This document shows, piece by piece, positions 8,545-16,497 of a DNA stretch of 34,369 nucleotides. The DNA is from Candidatus Eiseniibacteriota bacterium (lineage in GTDB: Bacteria > Eisenbacteria > RBG-16-71-46 > CAIMUX01), in NCBI GenBank assembly GCA_029569475.1, contig JAKQSZ010000052.1, positions 1 through 34,369 on the forward strand, read 5' to 3'. A program made the position numbers and the translations under genes. How positions within the stretch are numbered: the first letter of the stretch is position 1; every line of letters begins with the position of its first letter. Under the pieces are notes generated by a model. It made no database searches. It saw only the letters and a program-made list of their open reading frames with translations, and was not told where the DNA came from.

Positions 8545-9155
8545 GCCCCGACAAAGACGACACCCCGGTCAACCCGGGCGGCGATATCGGCGACGAGGAT
8601 CTCCGGCGGATCCTGGGTGAGGACTATGGCGCCGTCATCGGCAAGGAAGCCGAGGCTCCCGCCGCGACCGCGTCGGATCCGCCGTCCGGCGAAGCCGGCG
8701 CTGCGGCGGCGCCCGAACCGATGGTCGGCATGTCCAGCACCGAAGCCGAGGCCTGGGCCGGTCGCGTGCAGCAGGAGATGGAGGCGGGCGCCCCCGGCGG
8801 CGAGCCCGCGGTGGCCCCGGCCGCGCCACCCGCGGCGACCCCGACGGTTCAGCCGGCGCGTTTCGCGCAATTGGAGGATCGCGCCGCTCCCCGGCAGGGA
8901 AGTATCGACCTGCTGCTGGACGTCCGGTTGCCCGTGAGCGTCGAGCTCGGCCGGACCGAAATGGAGGTCAAGTCCATCCTGGAGTGCGGACCGGGCACCG
9001 TCCTGGAGCTGACCAAGCTGGCGGGCGAACCGGTCGACATCTTCGTCAACGGACGCATGATCGCCCAGGGAGAGGTGGTGGTGGTGGATGAGCACTTCGG
9101 CGTGCGGGTGACGAATCTCCTCTCGCCGAGAGACCGCGTGCGGAGCCTGGCGTGA
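8541..9155 (+). CDS. fliN: Flagellar motor switch protein FliN
   Basis: FliN is the lower C-ring protein and helps dock the export ATPase complex. The 204-residue product has an acidic, Ala/Pro-rich N-terminal extension of about 120 residues and a C-terminal SpoA (surface presentation of antigens) domain. The domain carries DLLLDVRLPVSVELGRTEM, GTVLELTKLAGEPVDIFVNG and GVRVTNLLSPRDRV, all typical of FliN. The extension makes it longer than the roughly 100-140 residues usual for FliN without turning it into FliY, since no CheC phosphatase domain is seen. The start ATG overlaps the fliM stop (ATGA) behind GAGAGG; an upstream in-frame extension lies inside fliM and is rejected. Confidence 0.94.
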   Translation: MSPDKDDTPVNPGGDIGDEDLRRILGEDYGAVIGKEAEAPAATASDPPSGEAGAAAAPEPMVGMSSTEAEAWAGRVQQEMEAGAPGGEPAVAPAAPPAATPTVQPARFAQLEDRAAPRQGSIDLLLDVRLPVSVELGRTEMEVKSILECGPGTVLELTKLAGEPVDIFVNGRMIAQGEVVVVDEHFGVRVTNLLSPRDRVRSLA

Positions 9156-9940
9156 GGCCGCGCACTCCAAGGAAGGGCGAGGACGCGCTTTCCCCGAACG
9201 GACAGGGGGCCAGGCGCACGGACTGTGCGGTGGCCGCGGCTCTGATGGCGGGAGCGGCGCTCTCGTGGGCCGCGCCGGTCCTGGCCGGCGCGGTGGCCGG
9301 CGGCATGACGAGCGGCCTGGCCGATTTGCCGGCGGCCTCGCTGCCCGATGCGGGGGGCACGGTGGCGCGTCTGGCCATTGCCCTGGCGCTCGTTGTCGGC
9401 CTGATCCTGATCCTCCAACGCCTGGCGCGGCGTTTCGGGCAGGGTCTGGGACGGGGGAGCCGCGACGACCAGATCGAGATCCTGGGACAGCGCGCGCTGG
9501 GTCCGCGCCTGACGCTGACGCTGGTGCGGGTGATGGAGCGCGACATTCTGCTCGGCGTCTCGCCGCAGGGGATCCGGGCGGTCGCCGATCTCGGAACCCC
9601 GGAGGCCCGCCACGCTCCCTCCTTCCCCGGCACGGGGGATCTGACCGCCGCGACCTTGGCCGGCACTTCCTCGGGGCAGCCGTGGCCATCGCCGGAGCCG
9701 CGCGAGGGCCATGCGTTCGATCCGTCCGCCGCATCTCATCCGTCCGCTGCATCCCATCCGTCCGCTGCATCTCATCCGTCCGGTCGGCTCCATCCGCTCC
9801 AATGGCCGGGTCCGGCCGATCCCCCGGCCGGCAGCGTTTCGCGATTCGAAGGCGAACTGCGCGAGCGCCTGTCGGCGTTGCAGCGCCGCTATCCACGCCT
9901 GACGGATTGCGGACCAGAACAACGGGGTCCCGTGTCGTGA
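9152..9940 (+). CDS. fliO: Flagellar biosynthetic protein FliO
   Basis: FliO is a membrane protein that assists assembly of the FliP ring in the export gate. The 262-residue product has a hydrophobic signal-like segment (about 25-48), a second membrane helix (about 71-89), then the cytoplasmic FliO domain with IEILGQRALGPRLTLTLVRV and DILLGVSPQGIRAVADL. The C-terminal third is a low-complexity tail with a PSAASH tandem repeat at residues 191-214. The start is GTG overlapping the fliN stop. FliO is poorly conserved and the tail is unusual, but the core domain and its place directly before fliP support the call. Confidence 0.9.
   Translation: MRPRTPRKGEDALSPNGQGARRTDCAVAAALMAGAALSWAAPVLAGAVAGGMTSGLADLPAASLPDAGGTVARLAIALALVVGLILILQRLARRFGQGLGRGSRDDQIEILGQRALGPRLTLTLVRVMERDILLGVSPQGIRAVADLGTPEARHAPSFPGTGDLTAATLAGTSSGQPWPSPEPREGHAFDPSAASHPSAASHPSAASHPSGRLHPLQWPGPADPPAGSVSRFEGELRERLSALQRRYPRLTDCGPEQRGPVS
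9722..9793 (+). repeat. 18-bp tandem repeat inside fliO (PSAASH)
   Basis: There are four 18-bp units (9722, 9740, 9758, 9776). The first three differ at only one or two bases and encode PSAASH; the fourth has diverged to PSGRLH. The repeat is in frame and falls in the cytoplasmic tail after the FliO domain, so copy number can vary without breaking the gene. Confidence 0.9.
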
Positions 9941-10797
9941 TGAAGTTCGAGGAACTGCAGGCCGCTCGGTCGTTGCGCCGGATGCCGGGTGGATCCGGGA
10001 CTCCCGCCATCCGCGGGGGCGAGCAGAGAGCCGAGAGCCACCTGGCGGATCGCTGGCGCGGCCGTCTGCTCGCCCCGGCGCTCGCGATTCTGGCGCTGTG
10101 CGCGGCAACGGCGCCCGCGCTGGCCGACCCCACGCTGAAGCTGGCGCTGGAGAACGGCGGCGGGCCGCAAGGGATGGCGACCACGCTGCAGATCATCCTG
10201 CTGCTGACGGTCCTCTCGCTCGTGCCGGCCATTCTCCTGATGGTCACCTCCTTCGCCCGCATCGTGGTCGTGCTCTCCTTCCTCCGCCAGGCCATGAGCA
10301 CGCCGCAGATGCCGCCGAACCAGATCCTGCTGGCGCTGGCTCTCTTCCTGACGTTCTTCGTGATGGGGCCGACCTTCGATACCATTCATCACCAGGCGTT
10401 GCGTCCCTACCTGGACGGCGAGATGACGAGCCTGGAAGCGCTCAAGACCGGAGCGGAGCCGGTCCGCGAGTTCATGCTCCGGCAGACGCGGGAGAAGGAT
10501 CTGGCGCTCTTCGTCCAGCTCTCCCGCTCGCCCCGGCCCGAAACTTCCGAGGAGCTTTCGCTGGCGGTCATCACGCCGGCCTTCATGATCTCGGAGCTGA
10601 AGACCGCCTTCGAGATCGGCTTCATGCTCTACCTGCCGTTTCTGATCATCGACCTGGTGGTGGCCTCGGTGCTGATGTCCATGGGGATGCTGATGCTGCC
10701 GCCGGCCATGATCTCGCTTCCTTTCAAGGTCCTGCTCTTTGTGTTGGTCGACGGGTGGAACCTCGTCGTCCGTTCCCTGGTCACCAGCTTTCGCTAG
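9940..10797 (+). CDS. fliP: Flagellar export gate protein FliP
   Basis: FliP forms the pentameric core of the FliPQR export gate in the MS ring. The 285-residue product has an N-terminal basic region and a signal sequence ending around ALADP (residues 59-63), as is typical for FliP. Four membrane segments follow. Signature stretches are LTVLSLVPAILLMVTSFARI, VVLSFLRQAM, FMISELKTAFEIGFMLYLPF and MLMLPPAMISLPFKVLLFVL. The start is ATG overlapping the fliO TGA by one base (TGATG); a GTG directly before it is also possible. The extra 40 or so residues before the signal are unusual, but I see no better start. Confidence 0.96.
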   Translation: MKFEELQAARSLRRMPGGSGTPAIRGGEQRAESHLADRWRGRLLAPALAILALCAATAPALADPTLKLALENGGGPQGMATTLQIILLLTVLSLVPAILLMVTSFARIVVVLSFLRQAMSTPQMPPNQILLALALFLTFFVMGPTFDTIHHQALRPYLDGEMTSLEALKTGAEPVREFMLRQTREKDLALFVQLSRSPRPETSEELSLAVITPAFMISELKTAFEIGFMLYLPFLIIDLVVASVLMSMGMLMLPPAMISLPFKVLLFVLVDGWNLVVRSLVTSFR

Positions 10798-10903
10798 CCC
10801 GGCCGGGCGGCGGATCGCTTCGCCACAAACGCGTCAGGGCCGCCCCGGACGGCCCGGTCCAGGAGGGACTTCATGCAGCGCAACCACCGCCGAGGAGGCG
10901 CCG

Positions 10904-11170
10904 ATGAGCGCCAATGAAGCGATTGTCCTCTTTCAGAAGGCGCTCTTCCTGGCGGTCCTGCTGGCGGCGCCGATGCTGTTCTTTGGATTGGTCGCGGGGC
11001 TTTTGGTCTCGATCTTCCAGGCCGTGACGCAGATCCAGGAGATGACGCTGACCTTCATCCCGAAGATCCTGGCGGTCGTGCTTTCGCTCTTCCTGTTTCT
11101 CCCCTGGATCCTGCAGCGGATGATGAGCTTCACGATCGAGGTGTTCGGAAGGATCCCTCAGGTCCACTAG
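10904..11170 (+). CDS. fliQ: Flagellar export gate protein FliQ
   Basis: FliQ is a small export-gate subunit; four copies wrap the FliP/FliR core. The 88-residue product has the normal family length and two membrane helices (about 15-38 and 50-72). It starts SANEAIVLFQKALF and includes GLLVSIFQAVTQIQEMTLTF and PKILAVVLSLFLFLPWIL, all typical of FliQ. GAGGAGG precedes the ATG. The gap of 106 bp to fliP and 150 bp to fliR is wide compared with the rest of the operon, and the second gap is filled by the fliR leader repeat. Confidence 0.96.
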   Translation: MSANEAIVLFQKALFLAVLLAAPMLFFGLVAGLLVSIFQAVTQIQEMTLTFIPKILAVVLSLFLFLPWILQRMMSFTIEVFGRIPQVH

Positions 11171-11234
11171 CCCGGCACGATCCGAGGCTGATGGACCATG
11201 CCGGCCGGGGACGGGCGCCGGGTTTCGGAGCGCA

Positions 11235-11333
11235 AGACGTGACGCCGGAGCGGGAGACGTGACGCCGGGGCGAGAGGCGTGACGCCGGGCGAGAGGCGTG
11301 ATGCCGGAGAGGGAGGCGTGATGCCGGAGTACG
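11235..11333 (+). repeat. 20-bp tandem array carrying the fliR translation start
   Basis: Five units start at 11235, 11255, 11275, 11294 and 11314; they are 20 bp except the third, which is 19 bp. The common pattern is AGRCGTGAYGCCGGRG followed by four bases. Each unit holds a purine-rich SD-like stretch and a GTG or GTGATG. The last unit is the real fliR start, with ATG at 11321. Units 1, 2 and 4 open reading frames of about seven codons (of the form TPERET or PEREA) that end in TGA overlapping the next start codon. Unit 3, because of its 19-bp length, runs into the fliR frame from GTG 11279. Confidence 0.85.
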
Positions 11334-12085
11334 AGCGGATCGAGGTGTTCCTCGGCGTCTATGTCCGCTGCCTCGCCTTCTTCGGGGTGGGCCCACTTCT
11401 GGCCGACCGCAAGATCCCGATGCAGGTCAAGGCGCTGCTGGCGCTGGCCACGGCCATGGCGCTTTTCCCGGCGCTTCCTCGCCACTCCTGGGTCTTCGAG
11501 AAGACGCTTCTGGGGCTGGCGCTGCTCCTGGGTCGCGAGGTTCTGCTGGGGGCCGCGCTCGGCCTGGTCGCCTCGCTCGTCTTCACGGGGGTCAAAGCGG
11601 CCGGCGAACTGCTCGGCATCCAGATGGGGTTGTCCATCGCCAGCGTCTTTGATCCCGCCGAGTCGGGACAGACTTCCCTCATCGCTGAGCTGCAAGGGTT
11701 GCTGGCGGTCCTGCTCTTCCTGCTGGTCGACGGGCACCACGCGATCCTGCGCGCCCTGGCGTATTCGCTGGAGCAGGTTCCTCCCGGAGGCGGACTCGAT
11801 CCCGCGGCGCTCGCGGCGGCGGTCGTCCCCATGGCCGGGAGCGTCTTCCTCATGACCCTCCAGATCGGGGCGCCGGTTCTGGGCGCGCTGTTTCTGACCG
11901 ACGCTGCCCTGGGATTTGTCGCCCGGGCCGTGCCCCAGATGAGCGTCTTCATTGTCGGGATCCCACTGAAGATCGGTATTGGAATCCTGTTAATGGTTGT
12001 CACAACACCACTTTTCGCCACATTGCTCAACCAGCACTTCAACCGCCTCGGGCCCCAGCTTATCAAGATTCTCTCTGGCATGTAG
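11321..12085 (+). CDS. fliR: Flagellar export gate protein FliR
   Basis: FliR is the single-copy export-gate subunit that completes the FliP5-Q4-R1 assembly. The 254-residue product is strongly hydrophobic with about six membrane segments. It shows FliR features: VRCLAFFGVGPLLADRKIPMQVK near the start, GELLGIQMGLSIASVFDPA in the middle, and a polar C-terminus. I chose ATG 11321, which follows GGGAGG. An in-frame GTG at 11279 would add 14 residues that are only repeat sequence. The start lies in the last copy of a five-unit tandem array. Position between fliQ and flhB fits. Confidence 0.95.
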   Translation: MPEYERIEVFLGVYVRCLAFFGVGPLLADRKIPMQVKALLALATAMALFPALPRHSWVFEKTLLGLALLLGREVLLGAALGLVASLVFTGVKAAGELLGIQMGLSIASVFDPAESGQTSLIAELQGLLAVLLFLLVDGHHAILRALAYSLEQVPPGGGLDPAALAAAVVPMAGSVFLMTLQIGAPVLGALFLTDAALGFVARAVPQMSVFIVGIPLKIGIGILLMVVTTPLFATLLNQHFNRLGPQLIKILSGM

Positions 12086-12153
12086 GTTGAACCGGACCCC
12101 CCGCCTGCCGCCGCTGCCATTGGTGGAGCAGGATCCTGGAAGGGGGTTGGGGC

Positions 12154-13221
12154 TTGGCCCGAGACACGTACGGAGAGCGGACGGAGCGCGCGACACCCCG
12201 GCGTCTGGAAGAGGCCCGGCGCGAGGGGAACGTCGCCCGCAGCACCGAGCTGACCAGCGCCCTGGTCCTGCTGTCGGGCGTCATTGGCCTCGCGGTCTTC
12301 GGCGGGAAGATCCTGCGCGATCTCGCCGCCGTCGTCCGCGGCGGCCTCGGCTCCATGGCGCATCCCGCAATCGACGAAGCTTCGATCATTGCCCGGTTCC
12401 AGGCCGATTCGCTCCATATCTTCTGGATGATCCTGCCGCTGCTCGCCGTCCTGGTTCTGGCCGGGATGGCGGGCAACGTCCTGCAAGTGGGCTTTCTGAT
12501 GACCTCGCGGCCGTTGCAGCCCCGCTGGGCGGTGCTCAATCCGGTCGAGGGGTTCCGCCGCATGTTCTCGCTCCGCTCGGGGCAGGAACTGCTCAAGGCG
12601 ATCCTGAAGGTCACGATCATCGCGGTCGTCGCCTACGTCACCGTCAAGGCCGACATGGATCGCCTGGTGCCGCTGGCCGGGGTCTCCGAAGGGGAGTTCG
12701 CCTCCCGCATCGGCCAGGCCACCATCCGCCTCGGCCTGCGCGTGTCCCTCTCCCTCCTCGTGCTCGCGGTCCTCGACTACGGCTACCAGCGCTGGGAGCA
12801 CGAGCGCGGCCTACGCATGACCCGCCAGGAAGTGGAGGAGGAGCAGAAGCAGACCGAGGGCGATCCGCGCGTGAAGGGGCGCATCCGGCTCTTGCAGCGG
12901 ATGCTCGCCCGGCGGCGGATGATGACCGAGGTCAAGACCGCCGACGTCGTCATCACCAACCCGGTCCACGTCGCCGTCGCGCTGCGCTACGACCGGCTGA
13001 CCATGGCGGCGCCGGTGGTGGTGGCCCGCGGGATGCGCAAGCTGGCCGAGCGGATCAAGGCGGTGGCCCGGGAGAACAGTGTCCCGGTGGTTGAGGATCC
13101 GCCGCTGGCCCGTCTCCTCTACAAGGAGGCCCGGCTCGGGCAACCCATCCCGGCGGCGCTCTACCAGGCGGTGGCGCAGGTCCTGGCGCATGTCTGGCGC
13201 TTGAACCGGAAGGCCTGGTGA
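12154..13221 (+). CDS. flhB: Flagellar export switch protein FlhB
   Basis: FlhB has four membrane helices and a cytoplasmic domain whose autocleavage switches export from hook to filament proteins. The 355-residue product starts with the family motif TERATPRRLEEARREGNVA. The membrane region spans about residues 30-210. The cleavage motif, usually NPTH, reads NPVH here at residues 269-272 (aac ccg gtc cac at 12958-12969). The Asn and Pro that are cleaved remain. The flanking HVAVALRYD and the downstream PVVEDPPLARLLY are normal. Start is TTG behind an AGGGGG stretch; no ATG or GTG fits the conserved N-terminus. The stop overlaps the flhA start. Confidence 0.95.
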   Translation: MARDTYGERTERATPRRLEEARREGNVARSTELTSALVLLSGVIGLAVFGGKILRDLAAVVRGGLGSMAHPAIDEASIIARFQADSLHIFWMILPLLAVLVLAGMAGNVLQVGFLMTSRPLQPRWAVLNPVEGFRRMFSLRSGQELLKAILKVTIIAVVAYVTVKADMDRLVPLAGVSEGEFASRIGQATIRLGLRVSLSLLVLAVLDYGYQRWEHERGLRMTRQEVEEEQKQTEGDPRVKGRIRLLQRMLARRRMMTEVKTADVVITNPVHVAVALRYDRLTMAAPVVVARGMRKLAERIKAVARENSVPVVEDPPLARLLYKEARLGQPIPAALYQAVAQVLAHVWRLNRKAW

Positions 13222-15275
13222 TGGACCGTCCGCGGGGGGAACTCGGCGTCGCGCTGGTCGTGCTGCTCATCCTGGGCATCATGATCCTGCCGCTGCCGAC
13301 GTGGATTCTCGACGGCCTGCTGGTCTTGGACCTGGCGCTGGCGCTCGTGATCCTGCTCATGACCGTCTACATCCAGCAGCCGCTGAAGTTCAACGTCTTC
13401 CCCACCCTGCTCCTGCTGGCCACGCTCTACCGGCTGTCGCTGAACATCGCGGCGACCCGCGTCATCCTGCTGCAGGGAGAGGGCGGGCAGGTCATCGAGT
13501 CCTTCGGCAACTTCGTCGTCGGCGGCAACTACGCGGTCGGCCTCATCGCCTTCCTCATCCTCACCATCATCCAGTTCGTCGTCATCACCAAGGGCGCGAC
13601 CCGCATCGCGGAGGTGGCGGCGCGCTTCACCCTCGACGCCATGCCGGGCCGGCAGATGGCCATCGACGCCGACCTCAACGCCGGCCTGATCGACGAGGCC
13701 GAGGCGCGCACCCGCCGTCAGGATATCTCCCGCCAGGCGGACTTCTACGGGGCCATGGACGGAGCGGCGAAGTTCGTCCGTGGCGACGCGGTCGCGGCGC
13801 TCATCATCGTCGTCATCAACATCCTGGGCGGTTTCGTCATCGGGGTGCTCCAGCACAAGATGTCGATGGGCGAGTCGTTGCGCACCTACGTCCTCCTGAC
13901 GGTGGGCGACGGCCTGGTGGCGCAGATCCCGGCGCTGATCGTCTCCACCGCCTCGGGCATCCTGGTCACGCGTTCCGATGGGCAGCGTTCCCTTGGGACC
14001 GAACTGGGATCGCAGCTCTTCCGGGAGCCCCGGGCCGCGCTCGGAGCCGGGGCCATCCTTTTCCTGCTCGGCATCGTGCCGGGCATGCCGACGCTTCCCT
14101 TCGTGCTCCTGGCCGGCGTCGCCGTGGCCGCCGGGCTGAGCGCACGCCGCGGCCAGGAGAGGCAGCGCGCCCGCGAGGAGGCCGAGGACAAGCAGAAAAC
14201 CACCCAGGCGCCCGAGCGGGTCGAGCGCCTCCTGACGGTGGATCCCCTGGAACTCGAGATCGGCTTCGGGCTGATCCCCCTGGTTGACGAGCAGCGCGAC
14301 GGCGGCGACCTGCTGCGGCGCATCACGCTGGTCCGACGCCAGTGCGCCACCGAACTGGGGCTGGTGGTTCCCCCCGTGCGCGTGCGCGACAACATCCGGC
14401 TTCCCCAGGAGAACTACGTCCTTCTGCTGAAGGGTGTGGAGATCGCCCGCGGGTCGGTCATCCTGGGCAAGCTCCTGGCGATGTCTCCCGGCTCGGGGGC
14501 GGTGCCGATCGACGGCCTGGCCACCACCGAACCGGTCTTCGGCCTCTCGGCGCTGTGGATCGATCCGGCCCGCCGCGACGAGGCCGAGATGGCGGGCTAC
14601 ACCGTGGTCGAGCCGGCCGCGGTCATCGCCACGCACCTGGCCGAGACCATCAAGGCCCACGGCGCCGAGCTCCTCGGCCGCCAGGACGTCCAGCTCATGA
14701 TCGACCAGGTGAAGCAACGCACCCCCGCGGTGGTGGAGGAGCTGATCCCGCAGCACCTGACGGTGGGGGGCATCCAGAAGGTCCTGCAACGGCTGCTCCG
14801 GGAACGGGTCTGCGTGCGCGATCTCGTGACGATTCTCGAGACCCTGGCCGACCACGCGCCGGCCACGAAGGATCTCGACACCCTGGTCGAGCACGTGCGC
14901 GAGGCGCTGGGCCGCGCGATCACGCAGCAGTATCGCGACGCCAAGGGCAACTTGTCGGTCATCACGCTCGATCCGCCGCTGGAGCAGGACCTGATTTCGC
15001 TGGTCAAGCCGGGCGACGGGGCCGGCAAGCTGCTCGTCGCGCCCGAGGCCGCGCGCCCTCTGCTGGAGCGGGTTTCGGAGGCGGTGCATCGCTCGCTCGC
15101 CCAGACGGCCCAGCCGGTCCTGCTCTGTTCACCGTACCTGCGTCCCTACCTGCGCGGGTTCCTCGAGCGGGCGTTGCCCCACGTCGCCGTGCTCTCGTAC
15201 GGCGAGGTCCTATCCGCCGGGACGGTCCGCACCGTCGCCACCGTGAGGATGGAGCATGCACATCAAGAGGTTTGA
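13221..15275 (+). CDS. flhA: Flagellar export gate protein FlhA
   Basis: FlhA is the ion-conducting export-gate subunit; its cytoplasmic nonamer ring receives chaperone-substrate complexes. The 684-residue product has about eight membrane segments in the first 300 residues and the FHIPEP signature region: NVFPTLLLLATLYRLSLNIA, then DAMPGRQMAIDADLNAGLI and RQADFYGAMDGAAKFVRGD. The C-terminal cytoplasmic domain includes VPPVRVRDN and LTVGGIQKVLQRLLRERVCV. A start at GTG 13218 (overlap GTGA) or ATG 13221 (overlap TGATG) is equally possible. The 3' end overlaps flhF by 20 bp. Motifs are complete and no break is seen. Confidence 0.97.
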   Translation: MDRPRGELGVALVVLLILGIMILPLPTWILDGLLVLDLALALVILLMTVYIQQPLKFNVFPTLLLLATLYRLSLNIAATRVILLQGEGGQVIESFGNFVVGGNYAVGLIAFLILTIIQFVVITKGATRIAEVAARFTLDAMPGRQMAIDADLNAGLIDEAEARTRRQDISRQADFYGAMDGAAKFVRGDAVAALIIVVINILGGFVIGVLQHKMSMGESLRTYVLLTVGDGLVAQIPALIVSTASGILVTRSDGQRSLGTELGSQLFREPRAALGAGAILFLLGIVPGMPTLPFVLLAGVAVAAGLSARRGQERQRAREEAEDKQKTTQAPERVERLLTVDPLELEIGFGLIPLVDEQRDGGDLLRRITLVRRQCATELGLVVPPVRVRDNIRLPQENYVLLLKGVEIARGSVILGKLLAMSPGSGAVPIDGLATTEPVFGLSALWIDPARRDEAEMAGYTVVEPAAVIATHLAETIKAHGAELLGRQDVQLMIDQVKQRTPAVVEELIPQHLTVGGIQKVLQRLLRERVCVRDLVTILETLADHAPATKDLDTLVEHVREALGRAITQQYRDAKGNLSVITLDPPLEQDLISLVKPGDGAGKLLVAPEAARPLLERVSEAVHRSLAQTAQPVLLCSPYLRPYLRGFLERALPHVAVLSYGEVLSAGTVRTVATVRMEHAHQEV

Positions 15276-16497
15276 AGGACGCGACCTGCAGGAGGCGCTG
15301 GCGCGTGTCCGTGGCGAACTGGGCCCCGAGGCGGTGATCCTCGAAACCGGGCGCGCCCCGGGGGCCGGGACCGTCACGATCCTGGCGGCGCATCCGCGCC
15401 CGAGTGCGGCCGAGCCGGAGTCCAGTTCCTACCCGATGAAGGAAAGCCGGAGTCCCTCGCGGCTGCGGCTCCTCCCCGAGGGAGAGGCCACCGGGCCGGC
15501 GCGGATCCCGGTCGAGGCCGGCACGGTGGCCGGCGGCTCGGCCCCTCCGTGGCAACGAATGGCCGGCGCCTGGCGGGGGGCTCGCGCAGCTTCATCGTCT
15601 CCGGCGGCCGCGCCCCACGTCGCGCGCCAGGTGCCGGTCTCCGAGGAGCTCAAGGGCCGGATCGCGCATCTCTCGCGCCTGGTGCGCTCCGATCACTTCT
15701 CCGCGGTGCCGCTCCCGTTGCGCCAGCTCTATCTCGATCTGACCGACGCGGAGGTCGATGCCGATCTCGTCTTCAGCATCCTGCGCCGCATGGGCGACGC
15801 GCCCCTTCCCGGTCAGTTCATCCCCGCGCCTCCCGACGATGTCCTGGCGCTCCTGCGGGGTCTCGTCCGTTGCGGCGGAGCGGTCGAGGCGGGGCCGGGC
15901 CGGCGAGTGCTGGCGCTGGTCGGGCCGACCGGCGTGGGCAAGACGACCACGGTGGCCAAGATCGCCGGACAGGCGGCCTTCGGGCCGGGAAGGCGGGTCG
16001 CTCTGGTCTCCAGCGACACCTACCGGGTCTTCGGCGCGCAGCATCTCGCCAGCTACGCCGCCCTGATGGGGCTGCCCTTCCAGAGCGTGGCCACCGCGGC
16101 CGAACTGCGTTGGCTGCTGGAGGGCGAGTTCGCCGGGGCCGACCTCGTGCTGATCGACACCTCGGGGCGGTCGCCGCGGGATCCTCGCGGCATCGAGGAG
16201 ATCCGGCAGCTTCTGGCCGCGTGCCCGGATCTCGACATCCAACTTGTCCTGCCGGCGAACGCTCGCGCTCGGGACCTGGCGCTGGCCCTGGAGTCCTTTC
16301 GGGTTCTGCCGGTCGATCATCTCCTCTTCACGAAGGTGGATGAGGCCACGTCGATCGGTGGCGCCTTCAGCACAACGCTCAAGGCACGTCGTCCGGTGTC
16401 CTACCTCGGCACCGGCCAGGAAGTGCCCGACGACCTTGTCCCCGCCTCCGTCGAGAGGTTGACCGCGGGGCTTCTGGCAGGGGGAGAACATGAGTGA
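15256..16497 (+). CDS. flhF: Flagellar SRP-type GTPase FlhF
   Basis: FlhF is an SRP-family GTPase that sets the number and polar position of flagella. The 413-residue product begins with the B domain (HIKRFEGRDLQEALARVRGELG, residues 2-23). A low-complexity linker follows, then the N domain (about 125-210). The G domain has GPTGVGKTTT at 223-232, VSSDTYRVFGAQHL, LVLIDTSGRSPRD and the guanine-specificity loop TKVDEA (TKLDE in most homologues). The gene starts inside flhA and ends inside flhG, so translation is probably coupled. FlhF with FlhG is usual in polarly flagellated bacteria, which suggests, but does not prove, polar flagella here. Confidence 0.96.
   Translation: MHIKRFEGRDLQEALARVRGELGPEAVILETGRAPGAGTVTILAAHPRPSAAEPESSSYPMKESRSPSRLRLLPEGEATGPARIPVEAGTVAGGSAPPWQRMAGAWRGARAASSSPAAAPHVARQVPVSEELKGRIAHLSRLVRSDHFSAVPLPLRQLYLDLTDAEVDADLVFSILRRMGDAPLPGQFIPAPPDDVLALLRGLVRCGGAVEAGPGRRVLALVGPTGVGKTTTVAKIAGQAAFGPGRRVALVSSDTYRVFGAQHLASYAALMGLPFQSVATAAELRWLLEGEFAGADLVLIDTSGRSPRDPRGIEEIRQLLAACPDLDIQLVLPANARARDLALALESFRVLPVDHLLFTKVDEATSIGGAFSTTLKARRPVSYLGTGQEVPDDLVPASVERLTAGLLAGGEHE

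Noticed and set aside
13161..15089. Long open frame of 642 codons on the minus strand opposite flhA
   Set aside because: It is a mirror of flhA codon bias. The translation is rich in Gln, Asp and Arg, shows no domain, and flhA itself is certain.
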